DNA of 64,000 nt from Chitinophaga sp. (GCF_017745275.1 NZ_JAGHZS010000002.1:171761-235760), one strand, 5' to 3'. Counted from the first letter of the stretch, positions 36,137-44,365 are shown. Made by a program: numbers and translations. Notes: generated by a model from the letters alone, not told the origin.

Positions 36137-36346
36137 TTAAGTTGTATGACAGGGTCTGTTACAAGTGCTACAACCATTCGACCTTGGAAAACGTTTCTTT
36201 GCTTCACGCACGGCTTCTTCGCAGGAGTTGAATTCACCCAGGTATATCCGGCTGTACATCACAGAGAAATAAGGGCAGCTATTAACGTGCACTTCATGAT
36301 CGCCGTTGAGCTGGGCATTGTTGTTTACGTAGTACTTCTGTTTCAT
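36137..36346 (-). CDS. Small Cys-rich protein (NGDHEVH...GCSTCNRPCH)
   Basis: 69 residues, no signal peptide. MKQKYYVNNNAQLNGDHEVH is followed by NSCPYFSVMYSRIYLGEF, CEEAVREAKKRFPRSNGC and STCNRPCHTT. The six Cys and two His residues (C-P-Y, C-E-E-A, G-C-S-T-C, C-H) look like a small zinc-binding or treble-clef-like fold. I recognise the pattern as a recurring hypothetical protein of Bacteroidota, but know no function. First gene of the five-gene operon, preceded by a -7 box. Confidence 0.75.
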   Translation of the reverse strand: MKQKYYVNNNAQLNGDHEVHVNSCPYFSVMYSRIYLGEFNSCEEAVREAKKRFPRSNGCSTCNRPCHTT

Positions 36347-36369
36347 GATATTAATTTTAATTGATGAAA

Positions 36370-36377
36370 CAAAAATA
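36370..36377 (-). promoter_or_regulatory. Candidate -7 element of the five-gene operon
   Basis: Minus-strand TATTTTTG matches TAnnTTTG and lies 23 bp upstream of the first ATG (36346), just past the end of the response-regulator gene. No -33 TTG at standard spacing. Confidence 0.45.
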
Positions 36378-36448
36378 TCTTGTGTCCAACTACTTTTTTT
36401 ACGGGAAGCCGTAATTCGGCGTGTAAGGTGAGATTTTTTTTTTCGCTG

Positions 36449-37114
36449 TTATATCGCGCCTAACTCTTTGCAGTGAAGTACCAATTGCTCATTACTGGTA
36501 AATTCAAAAGCCTCTTTCATTTTATTCAGCCTTTTTTCAATGCTACTTAATCCTGAAGGAGTTATTCCATTGCGTTGAAGATATGCTGGAATGTCTTTCT
36601 GTAGCATTCCCTGCGACAGGAGTGTGATAATAGTGATGTCAAAATCTGAGAAGGAGTAGGCATTTTTTTTATCGATCAACTGTTTGATATGCCGGGGGAA
36701 GTAACGTCTGTAGCTTGCTATTTCATTAATAGCTTGTTTAAACTCCCTGGCATCGTTCCTGGCTTTAATTACGAAGCCATTGATGTCGTGGTGATTATAA
36801 AGTTGATCAATGGTCGCCGGACTGCCATTTTGTGAGAATACCAGTATATTGAGGTCCGGCTGTACTTTCCTGGCAGCGATAATCAATTCGATGCCATTCG
36901 ACAGTATCTGCTTATTATCATCCTCACGAAAAGATAAATCTGTAACGAGGAGATCAAAAGCTCTTTTAGCTTTAACGGCCTGCGTGATCTTATACAGCGC
37001 GTCGTCGCAGTAATAGGCATATGCGATATCTATGATGCCTAGTTCTTCCAATGTTTTCTGCAAAGAAATATTAACTATTTCGTGATCTTCTGCAATAAGC
37101 ACTTTTGTAATCAT
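36449..37114 (-). CDS. Response regulator (partner of TPR histidine kinase)
   Basis: 221 residues. The receiver domain (about 1-130) has acidic residues in LIAEDHEIV, the phosphoacceptor Asp in LLVTDLSF, Ser/Thr in VFSQNG and Lys in FVIKARND. The C-terminal part (about 145-221: SDFDITIITLLSQGMLQKDI, SGLSSIEKRLNKMKEAF) is a LuxR-like helix-turn-helix with an unusual recognition region, ending LVLHCKELGAI. It overlaps the kinase gene by four bases (ATGA), which implies translational coupling. It probably regulates genes nearby, possibly the peptide gene at 38900. Confidence 0.9.
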   Translation of the reverse strand: MITKVLIAEDHEIVNISLQKTLEELGIIDIAYAYYCDDALYKITQAVKAKRAFDLLVTDLSFREDDNKQILSNGIELIIAARKVQPDLNILVFSQNGSPATIDQLYNHHDINGFVIKARNDAREFKQAINEIASYRRYFPRHIKQLIDKKNAYSFSDFDITIITLLSQGMLQKDIPAYLQRNGITPSGLSSIEKRLNKMKEAFEFTSNEQLVLHCKELGAI

Positions 37115-38790
37115 GACGATTGAGCGATTGGGAAAGAAATAATAATTTTTGATCCTTTATCAGGATGTTCAAATCTATATTGCCCGTTAATTCTTTTAAT
37201 ACGGTTTCCCGTATTTTGTAGTCCGTTTCCATACTTAACTTGCGGAGGAAAACCGATGCCATTGTCGGTATAGAGAATTTGAACCTGGTTATTTTGATAT
37301 CCAAATTTTACCATCACGGAATTGGCCTGGCTATGTTTTTTCATATTAATCATCAATTCCTGCAGAATATGTTCCACTTCATGTTGTACCTGCGGGTTGA
37401 TACGGCTCCAGGGGATGGTATCGTTGCCTACAATCATGACTTTGGTACGCTCGGATCCGAAAGACGTCAGCAGGTTTTCAATTTTAGTCAGGAAAGGAGT
37501 TGCTGTGGCGTTGGGTTTTTCATAAGAAATATCCCGGGAGCGTTCATACAGGATGTCAATTTTATCGATCAGCTCCTCCTTGTTTACCACTGGTTTATGC
37601 TCAAGGTCTGCCATGATGCGATACAAACCATTCGCTACTACGTCATGCACTTTTTGGGAGGTTTTAAGCTGATGTTCCTGTATGGCCTGTCGAGAGGCCT
37701 GTTCTATCTGTTGCCGGCGCCTGCGGTTCCGGAGCACTAACATACTCCCGGCTGCCAGGAAAACGAGGATGGTTAGCACTAAAATAAATCGTTGTATCAG
37801 CAGCAGATTTTTCTTTTGTGCATTATCCTTTTGCAACTGAAGATTATCGGCTTTACTTTTCGCTGCTTCGTACCGGATTAATGCGAATTGGTTTTTGGCA
37901 GTGTTCTTTGCCGTTTGGATACTATCCGTCAGGTATTGGTAGCGGATAAAATAAGGTTTCAACAGATTGGTGGGGCTAAGTGTTATAAGCTTTGAAAGTG
38001 CTTCTACCTGGTCATCGGGATTACCAAGGTCTCTGGCAACCTCATACCACTTCCTGGCATAGTGAAGGGCGGAATCAGGCAGGGAGAGGGAATAGTAGTC
38101 AGAAAGGTGCGCATAGCTGGCATTTAGTCCCCTGATATCGTTGGAATCCTTACGGATTTGCAAGGCCTGTTGTAGCTCCGGGCCGGCGGGATAAGTAGAG
38201 TCTTTCAACCATTTTGTTTTAGCATAGTTGGAAAGTACCCGGGCATACTCTTGTTTGTTGTCTTTGCTTTCAGCCAGCAGAGATTTGTATAGATTGAGCG
38301 CCTGGTCATATTCACCTTTCTTTTGGTAAGTGAGTGCAATGCTGTTTAAGGCAATGGGTTTATAGTCTGGGTTGCTGATATATTTAAGTGCTTTATGATA
38401 GTAATCAATAGCCGCATCGTAGTTTTTGAGATTAAGACAGGCATTCCCTAACTCAAAGTAGTCAGCGCCCATGCATTGCTGGTTTTCTTTTTTATGTTCA
38501 TTGAGATAGGTTAAGGATTTCAGGAGGCTTTCCTGTCCTCCATAATGATCACCCTCGTGTGCCTGGATGATCCCCATATAACTATAGGCCGTTGCAATTT
38601 TCAAACTATCAGTAGCACTTGTGGCTACGATATTAAAGTAGTAAAAGGCGGAGTCATTGTTGTTGTTCTCGTAGAAAGACTCCCCTTTATCGAATGAGGG
38701 ATCAGAAATGGGTGGTTTGGATACCTGCCTGGATGTGCAGGCGAAAAGGCCACAGCCGAGTAGGGGTAGTATGAATTTTGAGGGGCGCAC
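37111..38790 (-). CDS. TPR-containing lipoprotein sensor histidine kinase
   Basis: 559 residues from GTG 38790; an in-frame TAA lies nine bases upstream, so no longer start exists. A lipobox (LLGCGLFAC, Cys 18) follows a short signal. TPR repeats fill about 30-300 (YNDALxxY-like helices), a transmembrane segment lies near 335-350 (ILVLTILVFLAAGSMLVL), and a dimerisation helix contains QKVHDVVANGLYRIM. The HATPase_c domain ends the protein (N-box ELMINMKKHSQAN, G1 YTDNGIGF, G2 GNGLQNTGNRI). The phosphorylation helix is divergent: it keeps the HD but lacks the usual ERxRIAxDLHD. The external TPR domain probably senses a peptide or protein partner. Confidence 0.9.
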   Translation of the reverse strand: MRPSKFILPLLGCGLFACTSRQVSKPPISDPSFDKGESFYENNNNDSAFYYFNIVATSATDSLKIATAYSYMGIIQAHEGDHYGGQESLLKSLTYLNEHKKENQQCMGADYFELGNACLNLKNYDAAIDYYHKALKYISNPDYKPIALNSIALTYQKKGEYDQALNLYKSLLAESKDNKQEYARVLSNYAKTKWLKDSTYPAGPELQQALQIRKDSNDIRGLNASYAHLSDYYSLSLPDSALHYARKWYEVARDLGNPDDQVEALSKLITLSPTNLLKPYFIRYQYLTDSIQTAKNTAKNQFALIRYEAAKSKADNLQLQKDNAQKKNLLLIQRFILVLTILVFLAAGSMLVLRNRRRRQQIEQASRQAIQEHQLKTSQKVHDVVANGLYRIMADLEHKPVVNKEELIDKIDILYERSRDISYEKPNATATPFLTKIENLLTSFGSERTKVMIVGNDTIPWSRINPQVQHEVEHILQELMINMKKHSQANSVMVKFGYQNNQVQILYTDNGIGFPPQVKYGNGLQNTGNRIKRINGQYRFEHPDKGSKIIISFPIAQSS

Positions 38791-38855
38791 CTGGGATTAT
38801 TTTTTTAAAAGTATTCAATTTCTGCATGTTAAGGAATTATTATTGTCAGGTTGTT

Positions 38856-38888
38856 AAAAAAAGTGAGGCAAGAATTTTCTTGCCTCAC
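38856..38888 (-). terminator. Strong intrinsic terminator after the 49-aa peptide gene
   Basis: On the minus strand GTGAGGCAAGAA / TTCTTGCCTCAC (12 pairs around AA) is followed by TTTTTTT. It lies 11 bp past the peptide stop codon and 65 bp before the kinase start. The kinase pair must therefore depend on read-through or its own promoter. Confidence 0.9.
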
Positions 38889-38899
38889 AACGATACTAC

Positions 38900-39049
38900 T
38901 TACGGTTTTTTCCTTGGAGGAATTGTGCCGGTTTCACCGCTGGTGTCGTCATCCAGCGTGGTAACCTGGGTGTCATGATTATGATTACCATTGTTGGTGT
39001 GGCCGGGGCTCAGGAATGCCAGGAAAAAACTTAATATATAAGAAAGCAT
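38900..39049 (-). CDS. 49-residue small secreted or membrane peptide
   Basis: ATG 39049 to TAA 38900. A hydrophobic start (MLSYILSFFLAFLSPGH) looks like a signal or anchor. A short Asn/His/Asp-rich segment (NNGNHNHDTQVTTLDDDTSG) follows, and the tail is Pro/Lys-rich (IPPRKKP). No known family. Evidence that it is real: a consensus promoter 240 bp upstream on the same strand, a strong terminator immediately downstream, and a clear signal-like N-terminus. It lies in front of a TPR sensor kinase whose external domain could bind peptides. A signalling role is inference only. Confidence 0.65.
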   Translation of the reverse strand: MLSYILSFFLAFLSPGHTNNGNHNHDTQVTTLDDDTSGETGTIPPRKKP

Positions 39050-39079
39050 TGTGTTAGTTTTTTAATGTTTAGGAAATAA

Positions 39080-39205
39080 GCCGCCGGTTGCCGGGCAGCC
39101 GGCAGCTGAGTTTTAAGTGAGTCAGGAAGCGCTTCTTGTTTTTTTTTGGGAAGGGTGGGTGTGGATTACGGAAGCTGATTATCGCTTCCCAGGCCGTTAA
39201 CCGGC
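39080..39205 (-). other. Structured 5' leader of the peptide transcript
   Basis: Three hairpins lie between the promoter and the peptide start: GCCG...CGGC with loop of five (39193-39205); GGAAGC-TGATTATC-GCTTCC (39170-39189); and a long GC-rich near-palindrome GCCGCCGGTTGCCGGGC... (39080-39106). A T/A-homopolymer tract lies between (39139-39147). The leader is about 225 nt, far longer than needed for translation, which suggests cis-regulation or an embedded ncRNA. Confidence 0.5.
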
Positions 39206-39281
39206 TTCCGCTTTCTTTACCCGGAGTGGATCGGGGCTGTACAGTACCTCGTAGCTACAGAGGTGTTTCCCGATTGCAGAA

Positions 39282-39316
39282 CAAAGATACAGTGAGGTAA
39301 GAGGTTGATTTACAAA
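39282..39316 (-). promoter_or_regulatory. Consensus Bacteroidota promoter driving the peptide transcript
   Basis: On the minus strand TTTG (39316-39313), a 23-bp spacer, then TATCTTTG (39289-39282). Both boxes fit the TTG-N17-23-TAnnTTTG consensus; this is the best promoter match seen in the window. The expected transcript start is near 39275. Confidence 0.7.
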
Positions 39317-39327
39317 CAATTCCAATA

Positions 39328-39390
39328 ATTCCGATTATTCCTGATATGCGATAAGTAATTCCGGGAATGCCGGTCTGATTCCGATTATTC
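39328..39390. repeat. Two 13-bp direct repeats, possible regulator sites
   Basis: ATTCCGATTATTC occurs exactly at 39328-39340 and at 39378-39390, 50 bp apart (about five helical turns). A partial third copy (ATTCCAATAATTCC) overlaps the first. They lie between the divergent peptide promoter and the start of the 39409 gene. Confidence 0.6.
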
Positions 39391-39408
39391 AGTTTTATAA
39401 TTTCATTT

Positions 39409-40380
39409 ATGGCAACCTTTTTTTTAGACTATCAGCAGCAGGTCTGGCAAGTGTACCAGCAGAAGAGGGATAACAATACGTTACCTCACGGGCTGATGTA
39501 TCTTACCCCGGCAAAACTTAAGGAAGAATGCGTGAAGAGATGTACAAAAGATGTCGATAGATGGGATGAAAAGGTGGTCAGGGATTTCTGTGGAGATTTA
39601 AATGAATCAAAAAATTGTCACGCCCTCATTAAGAAGTGCGATACGGATAAGTTCAGGCCATTGGTCAATTATCTGAAGAAGAAGTCCGACAAAACGGATG
39701 AGAAGAATATCGAGCTCCTGGCATGGTTGATTGAATTTCCAGGCCGGCCATGGGAAAAGTGGAAGAAGGAAGCGCATGATGATAGTATTATTATTGGAAC
39801 GCAGGAGGACGAGGAATCGGGAGAAGCGCCGGTAATAGTATTGGATCCCCAGGTAAATTCATCTGCCCAAAGCAGTATGCCCGACGGAAACCCGGCAATT
39901 CCGGAAAATCCGGTAATGCTAACCGGGATGGCTGTCGCCAGGGGAGCGGGAAGTGTAGAAGTGGAATCCCTGGAGCATTCCCAAAATCAGGTACAACGGA
40001 AACCGGCGAAGATGTTGGTGGCCGTGATGTTGTCACTGGCATTAGGAACTGGTGGCATGTGGTGGTGGAAAGATATGCATCAGCCATCTGGCGCTGGTGG
40101 TTGCATGTATTGGTTAGAAGATCATTATGAGCCTATAGCCTGTGATCAGAAATTACCCCACACCAAGGTTATAGCGTTAGATAGCATGAGGTTGAAATAC
40201 TTCAGGAAAATAACCAGGCCAGACACCATCACTTACCAGTCCATAGGAAAGGTTTGGTATTCCAAGATGAACGGGAACCTGGAATTCTATACATGGGAAG
40301 GAGAACATCCGGTTGCTTTTGGTCGTTGGTTAAAGCCAATTACTCCTTATATTATCAGGGAGCATATCCTTCAGAGATGA
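39409..40380 (+). CDS. Uncharacterised one-TM protein with conserved C-terminal domain
   Basis: 323 residues. The N-terminal Cys-containing helical domain (about 1-125; CVKRCTKDVDRWDEKVVRDF) is followed by an acidic/Pro linker (about 126-200), one transmembrane helix (about 202-219, MLVAVMLSLALGTGG) and a C-terminal domain (about 229-323). The latter has CMYWLEDHYEPIACD, ITRPDTITYQSIGKVWYSK, FYTWEGEHPV and LKPITPYIIREHI. I recall this C-terminal signature from hypothetical proteins of Pedobacter and Mucilaginibacter relatives; its function is unknown. There is no signal peptide, so the N-terminus is probably cytoplasmic and the C-domain periplasmic. It looks like a signal-transducing or anti-sigma-like topology, but no such domain was recognised. 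Confidence 0.82.
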   Translation: MATFFLDYQQQVWQVYQQKRDNNTLPHGLMYLTPAKLKEECVKRCTKDVDRWDEKVVRDFCGDLNESKNCHALIKKCDTDKFRPLVNYLKKKSDKTDEKNIELLAWLIEFPGRPWEKWKKEAHDDSIIIGTQEDEESGEAPVIVLDPQVNSSAQSSMPDGNPAIPENPVMLTGMAVARGAGSVEVESLEHSQNQVQRKPAKMLVAVMLSLALGTGGMWWWKDMHQPSGAGGCMYWLEDHYEPIACDQKLPHTKVIALDSMRLKYFRKITRPDTITYQSIGKVWYSKMNGNLEFYTWEGEHPVAFGRWLKPITPYIIREHILQR

Positions 40381-40517
40381 TCCCTCCTTTACCTTAGTAT
40401 CCGCTTGTCAAAGAGAAGAGGATTTAGGATTAATTTTTTTATATCTTTATCAAGTTTAAAAAAATAACCTGCCAGATAACATGATATGCTGCCAGGTACC
40501 TAGTGCCTGTTTCTGAA

Positions 40518-43500
40518 ATGAACCATATTTTTTTCCTTTGTCTATCCTTATTACGTTTTAACCCGGTGGAACCCGTTGCTGCAATGGATACCGTTCCGCA
40601 TTATTTTATAAGACATTTTACGGATGAGGATGGCTTACCCCAAAACAGTGTTAAGGGTATGGTTCCTGATACCAATGGCTTTTTATGGTTGGCCACAGAG
40701 AATGGTTTATCCCGCTTCGACGGCAATTATTTTTTCAATTTTAATGTCGATAACGTGCCTGGACTGAAAAGCAGCAGGATGGGCAGAGTTTATCCCAATG
40801 ATACGGCGATCACTGTTGAAACAGATATAGAAGAAATATTAACTGTAACTGGAAGTAAGGTGACGCGGGTAGGAAAAGAGATGCCGGGGTATGCCTACCA
40901 GCAATACCTGGCAAAGAAGAATGATTATTATCCTATCAGGGGATGGCCTGATGACTATGCGGAACAATTTGCTGCCATACGGCCTGTGGTTTTTCCCAAT
41001 AGCAACGAAAGTTATTTTGCCGCCTATGGGGATACGATTTCTTTTGTGAAGAATGGTAGGGAGGCCTATCGCATTATACAACCAGACCTGGATCTGATGC
41101 GCTTGTTTGTATGCGGGCATCAGCTTTATTACTTTACCAGCAGCGGGCAGATATTAAGCTGGAAGAAAGACCGGCAGGTAAAAGTATCGCTTGTTGGAGA
41201 CCTGTTGTCGGATTCCTCGTTTAATAAATCCGGTGTGGAATTATTATGGAACCTTGCTGCTCACCAGGTTTTTGCTTATACCGGAGGCAATTGTTACCAG
41301 TTGCAGCAGGAGGGAGAGCATATTCGTAGTGCAGTAGTATTACGGGGTTTCGATTTTCATGAAACATACATTAAGTCGATATATTATGATGTGGTCAACA
41401 GCCGGGTTTTCCTCGGAAGTTCTACGAAGGGACTTTATGTTTGCACGAGGCAACAGTTTACTTCGCATAAATCAGATATTCCGGATACCAGGGTATTTTA
41501 TGCGCAAGCTCCTTTTGGAAAGAATGAAATAGTAACTGCATCGGGGTTATTGTTGGACGTGCATGGCAAATTCAGTCCCTTACCGCTATGGTTCAATAAT
41601 AAAAACGTGCTGGAAAAATTTACCCTGGCCCGCGACAAACAAGGACGGTATTGGGGACGGGAGCAGGCAATGCTGATTAGTGTATCAGCGGACTTCAGTA
41701 AAGTGATGTCAAAAGTTAAAATGCCTGACGCCATTGGCCAGGTGTATGTGGATGCCGGTGGAACGTTGTGGGTGGGTGGAAAATACCGGGGATTGTATTA
41801 TCTGAAGATGACAGCTCCCGGATTGCAATTATTGTCCGCAGGGGTAGAAGATGTTACCTATATCAAAGAAGGACAAATTCAGGGTGTTTTATGGATAGGC
41901 ACCCATAAGGGCTTATATAGGGTTCATCAACCGTCGGGAAGTACCGACACCATTAAAGGCTTAGAGCAGGGAAACATAAGAAGCATCTATGTGGCCAGGC
42001 AGGGAGAAGTCTGGATTTCCACATATAACAAAGGCATTTTTCTTTACAGGAATGAAAGGCTGACAGCTTTGCCATTAGACCGGCAGGGATATATGTCTTC
42101 TACCCATTGCATTATAGAGGATGATTACGGCTATTGCTGGCTGACTACCAATAAGGGCTTATTCTGTGTTCGGCGGCAGGATGCGCTGGATTTTACAGAC
42201 GGGAAAAAAGCAGATTTATTTTATTATTATTTCGGAAAAGATCAGGGATTTAATACGAACGAGTTCAATGGTGGTTGTGAACCCTGTGCACTGAAGTTTG
42301 AGAATGGCGACATTTCCTTGCCATCACTCGATGGGCTTGTTCATTATACACCAGCTTCTATCCAGATGGAGATGCCCGATAAGGGAATATTTGTAGACTG
42401 GATAGAGCGTGACCTGAAATTGACGGACGCAGTGGACAATATTGAACTGCCGCATAATTTTAAAACTTTCCGATTGCATGTCAGTTCTCCTTACTTTGGG
42501 GATCCCCGCAACCTGTATTTTAATTATTGCCTGGAAGAAAGTGACAAGGCAGGAGAGAAAAAGATATGGTTGCCAGTGAACAGCGACCGCACGGTTATTC
42601 TATCATCGTTGCCGTCAGGAGATTATCGTATTCATATCCGGAAGTTGAAAGGCTTTGGGAAAGATCAGTACATTGAAAAGGTGATCGATATCCACGTAGC
42701 GGAAGCTTTTTATGAAAAGAACTGGTTTCGCGTGTTGGTATTGATCGTGCTTATATGCCTGATCGTGTTATTTTATAAGATGCGTGTCCGTCATATTGAA
42801 GACCAGAACAAGCTATTAGAGTTAAAAGTATTTAACCGTACAAGGAAGCTGCAGGAAACCATGGCCACCTTGCAGGAGTCGGACGAACAGATACGCAAGC
42901 AGAGCCTGATGCATAAGCACCTGCTTACCGCCATTACGCATGATATTAAAACACCGCTGCGATTCCTGCTGATGGTCAATAAAGAAGAATCACTGTCGGG
43001 CAAACGGCAGGAAGAAGAAGTTGCCGCCGTAACGTATGAAAGCCTCTACCGCATGCATCACCTGGTAGATAACCTGATACATTACATGCGGACTACCTTC
43101 CAAACAGGTGCATTTACCCAGGATAGCGTATACCTGCTACCGTTAGTAGAAGAAAAGATGGCTATCTTCAAACCGGTTTCTGACGCTAAAGGAATTCAGC
43201 TTGCCTGTCATATTCCTCCGGAGATGACTATAGCGGTGAATAAGTTATTACTGGCCGTGGTGCTGCACAACCTGCTGGATAATGCCGTGAAATATACATC
43301 CCATGGAAGTGTGGAAATAACGGTGGAAGAAATGGCGACCGGCGTCATCATTAATATCAGTGACTCCGGTATAGGAATGCCGCAGGCCGTGCGGGATTGG
43401 ATTAACCGGCCTGAAAACGATGGTACGGGGCATTCCCATAGTACCGGTATCGGGCTCATACTGGTAAAAGAGCTGTTACCGGTAATTAATGCCACTTTAC

Positions 43501-43562
43501 GTGCTGGATCACGTGCCGGAGGCGGTACTATGCTTTCACTACAGCTCCACTATAATGGTTAG
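40518..43562 (+). CDS. Two-component-propeller sensor histidine kinase
   Basis: 1,014 residues from ATG 40518; a GTG at 40503 would add five. A signal-like N-terminus leads into a periplasmic double propeller with Reg_prop motifs (GLPQNSVKGMVPDTNGFLWL, GVLWIGTHKGLYRVH, GYCWLTTNKGLFCV), a Y_Y_Y-like beta-sandwich (about 620-735) and a transmembrane helix (about 742-758, VLVLIVLICLIVLFY). The HisKA domain has the phospho-His in ITHDIKTPL, and HATPase_c has HNLLDNAVKYTSHG, ISDSGIGMP and STGIGLILVKELL. Unlike hybrid two-component systems it has no receiver or AraC domain, so an external response regulator is needed. The gene at 43528 is the nearest candidate although it is on the other strand. 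Confidence 0.92.
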   Translation: MNHIFFLCLSLLRFNPVEPVAAMDTVPHYFIRHFTDEDGLPQNSVKGMVPDTNGFLWLATENGLSRFDGNYFFNFNVDNVPGLKSSRMGRVYPNDTAITVETDIEEILTVTGSKVTRVGKEMPGYAYQQYLAKKNDYYPIRGWPDDYAEQFAAIRPVVFPNSNESYFAAYGDTISFVKNGREAYRIIQPDLDLMRLFVCGHQLYYFTSSGQILSWKKDRQVKVSLVGDLLSDSSFNKSGVELLWNLAAHQVFAYTGGNCYQLQQEGEHIRSAVVLRGFDFHETYIKSIYYDVVNSRVFLGSSTKGLYVCTRQQFTSHKSDIPDTRVFYAQAPFGKNEIVTASGLLLDVHGKFSPLPLWFNNKNVLEKFTLARDKQGRYWGREQAMLISVSADFSKVMSKVKMPDAIGQVYVDAGGTLWVGGKYRGLYYLKMTAPGLQLLSAGVEDVTYIKEGQIQGVLWIGTHKGLYRVHQPSGSTDTIKGLEQGNIRSIYVARQGEVWISTYNKGIFLYRNERLTALPLDRQGYMSSTHCIIEDDYGYCWLTTNKGLFCVRRQDALDFTDGKKADLFYYYFGKDQGFNTNEFNGGCEPCALKFENGDISLPSLDGLVHYTPASIQMEMPDKGIFVDWIERDLKLTDAVDNIELPHNFKTFRLHVSSPYFGDPRNLYFNYCLEESDKAGEKKIWLPVNSDRTVILSSLPSGDYRIHIRKLKGFGKDQYIEKVIDIHVAEAFYEKNWFRVLVLIVLICLIVLFYKMRVRHIEDQNKLLELKVFNRTRKLQETMATLQESDEQIRKQSLMHKHLLTAITHDIKTPLRFLLMVNKEESLSGKRQEEEVAAVTYESLYRMHHLVDNLIHYMRTTFQTGAFTQDSVYLLPLVEEKMAIFKPVSDAKGIQLACHIPPEMTIAVNKLLLAVVLHNLLDNAVKYTSHGSVEITVEEMATGVIINISDSGIGMPQAVRDWINRPENDGTGHSHSTGIGLILVKELLPVINATLRAGSRAGGGTMLSLQLHYNG

Positions 43563-44193
43563 CCACCTGGTGCATTTGCGCTTTCTCTACTAAAGCGATC
43601 ACATTTTTTACACCGGTTTTCTCAAAGATGCGCCCCTTATAAGTGCTCACCGTTGTGAGTTGCAGATGAAGTATTTCGGCAATTTTTATCAACGGAAGGC
43701 CTTTTATCAGCAGGTTCATCACTTCTATTTCACGACCGGAAAGCTCAGAGAACGGGTTGGAGGAATGCTCTTCCCGCCGGGTGTATTTCCTGATCAGTTG
43801 TTCGCGGACGGCTTTGCTGATATATTTCTCTCCTCCAAGCACCGCAGTAATGGCCGTTTTGAATTCGTCGTCGATGGAATTTTTTTCAATATATCCATCT
43901 GCACCGGTTTGGATATAGTCGAGCGCATACAGCAGTTCTTCATAGGCTGAACAAATGAGGATCCGGACATCGGGGAGCCGTAGTTTTACTGCATCAATCA
44001 TCTGTCGGTTGTTGCCGCCGGGCATATTAATGTCCAGTATCAACAGGTCAAAATGTTGGGCTTCAATAAGAGAAATGGTTTCATCAAATGTTCTTGCTTC
44101 CGTTACCAGCATATTATCAGGCAGGGAACCAATAATTTGCTTTATACCAAGTCTTACAATAGAATGGTCATCAGCTATCAGTACATGTATCAT
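43528..44193 (-). CDS. LuxR/NarL-type response regulator
   Basis: 221 residues. The receiver has the acidic pair in LIADDHSIV, phosphoacceptor Asp in LLILDINMPGG, Ser in ICSAYE and Lys in YIEKNSID. The C-terminal LuxR helix-turn-helix (about 150-210) contains SELSGREIEVMNLLIKG and TTVSTYKGRIFEKTG. Its 3' end overlaps the 3' end of the kinase gene by 35 bp in convergent orientation, so the two transcripts are antisense to one another there. It may be the partner of that kinase. It is also divergent from the giant adhesin gene and could regulate it. Confidence 0.93.
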   Translation of the reverse strand: MIHVLIADDHSIVRLGIKQIIGSLPDNMLVTEARTFDETISLIEAQHFDLLILDINMPGGNNRQMIDAVKLRLPDVRILICSAYEELLYALDYIQTGADGYIEKNSIDDEFKTAITAVLGGEKYISKAVREQLIRKYTRREEHSSNPFSELSGREIEVMNLLIKGLPLIKIAEILHLQLTTVSTYKGRIFEKTGVKNVIALVEKAQMHQVANHYSGAVVKA

Positions 44194-44365
44194 CGCTATT
44201 CCATGTTAGGGACTACGGGTATCATAGATTTTCGTCGCACTAAAATAATATATTTTCTTTCCCTGTGTAATAATTATTATAATTTTTTAAGACAGGCAGC
44301 AGATGAAGTTGTTTCCATTTTCAGCAATGGTGCACTTCCCTGGTTATTATGTAGTATAACTACTA

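Noticed and set aside
36407..36419. GCCG-TAATT-CGGC hairpin after the response regulator
   Set aside because: Only four pairs and no T-tract on the minus strand directly after it; too weak to call a terminator.
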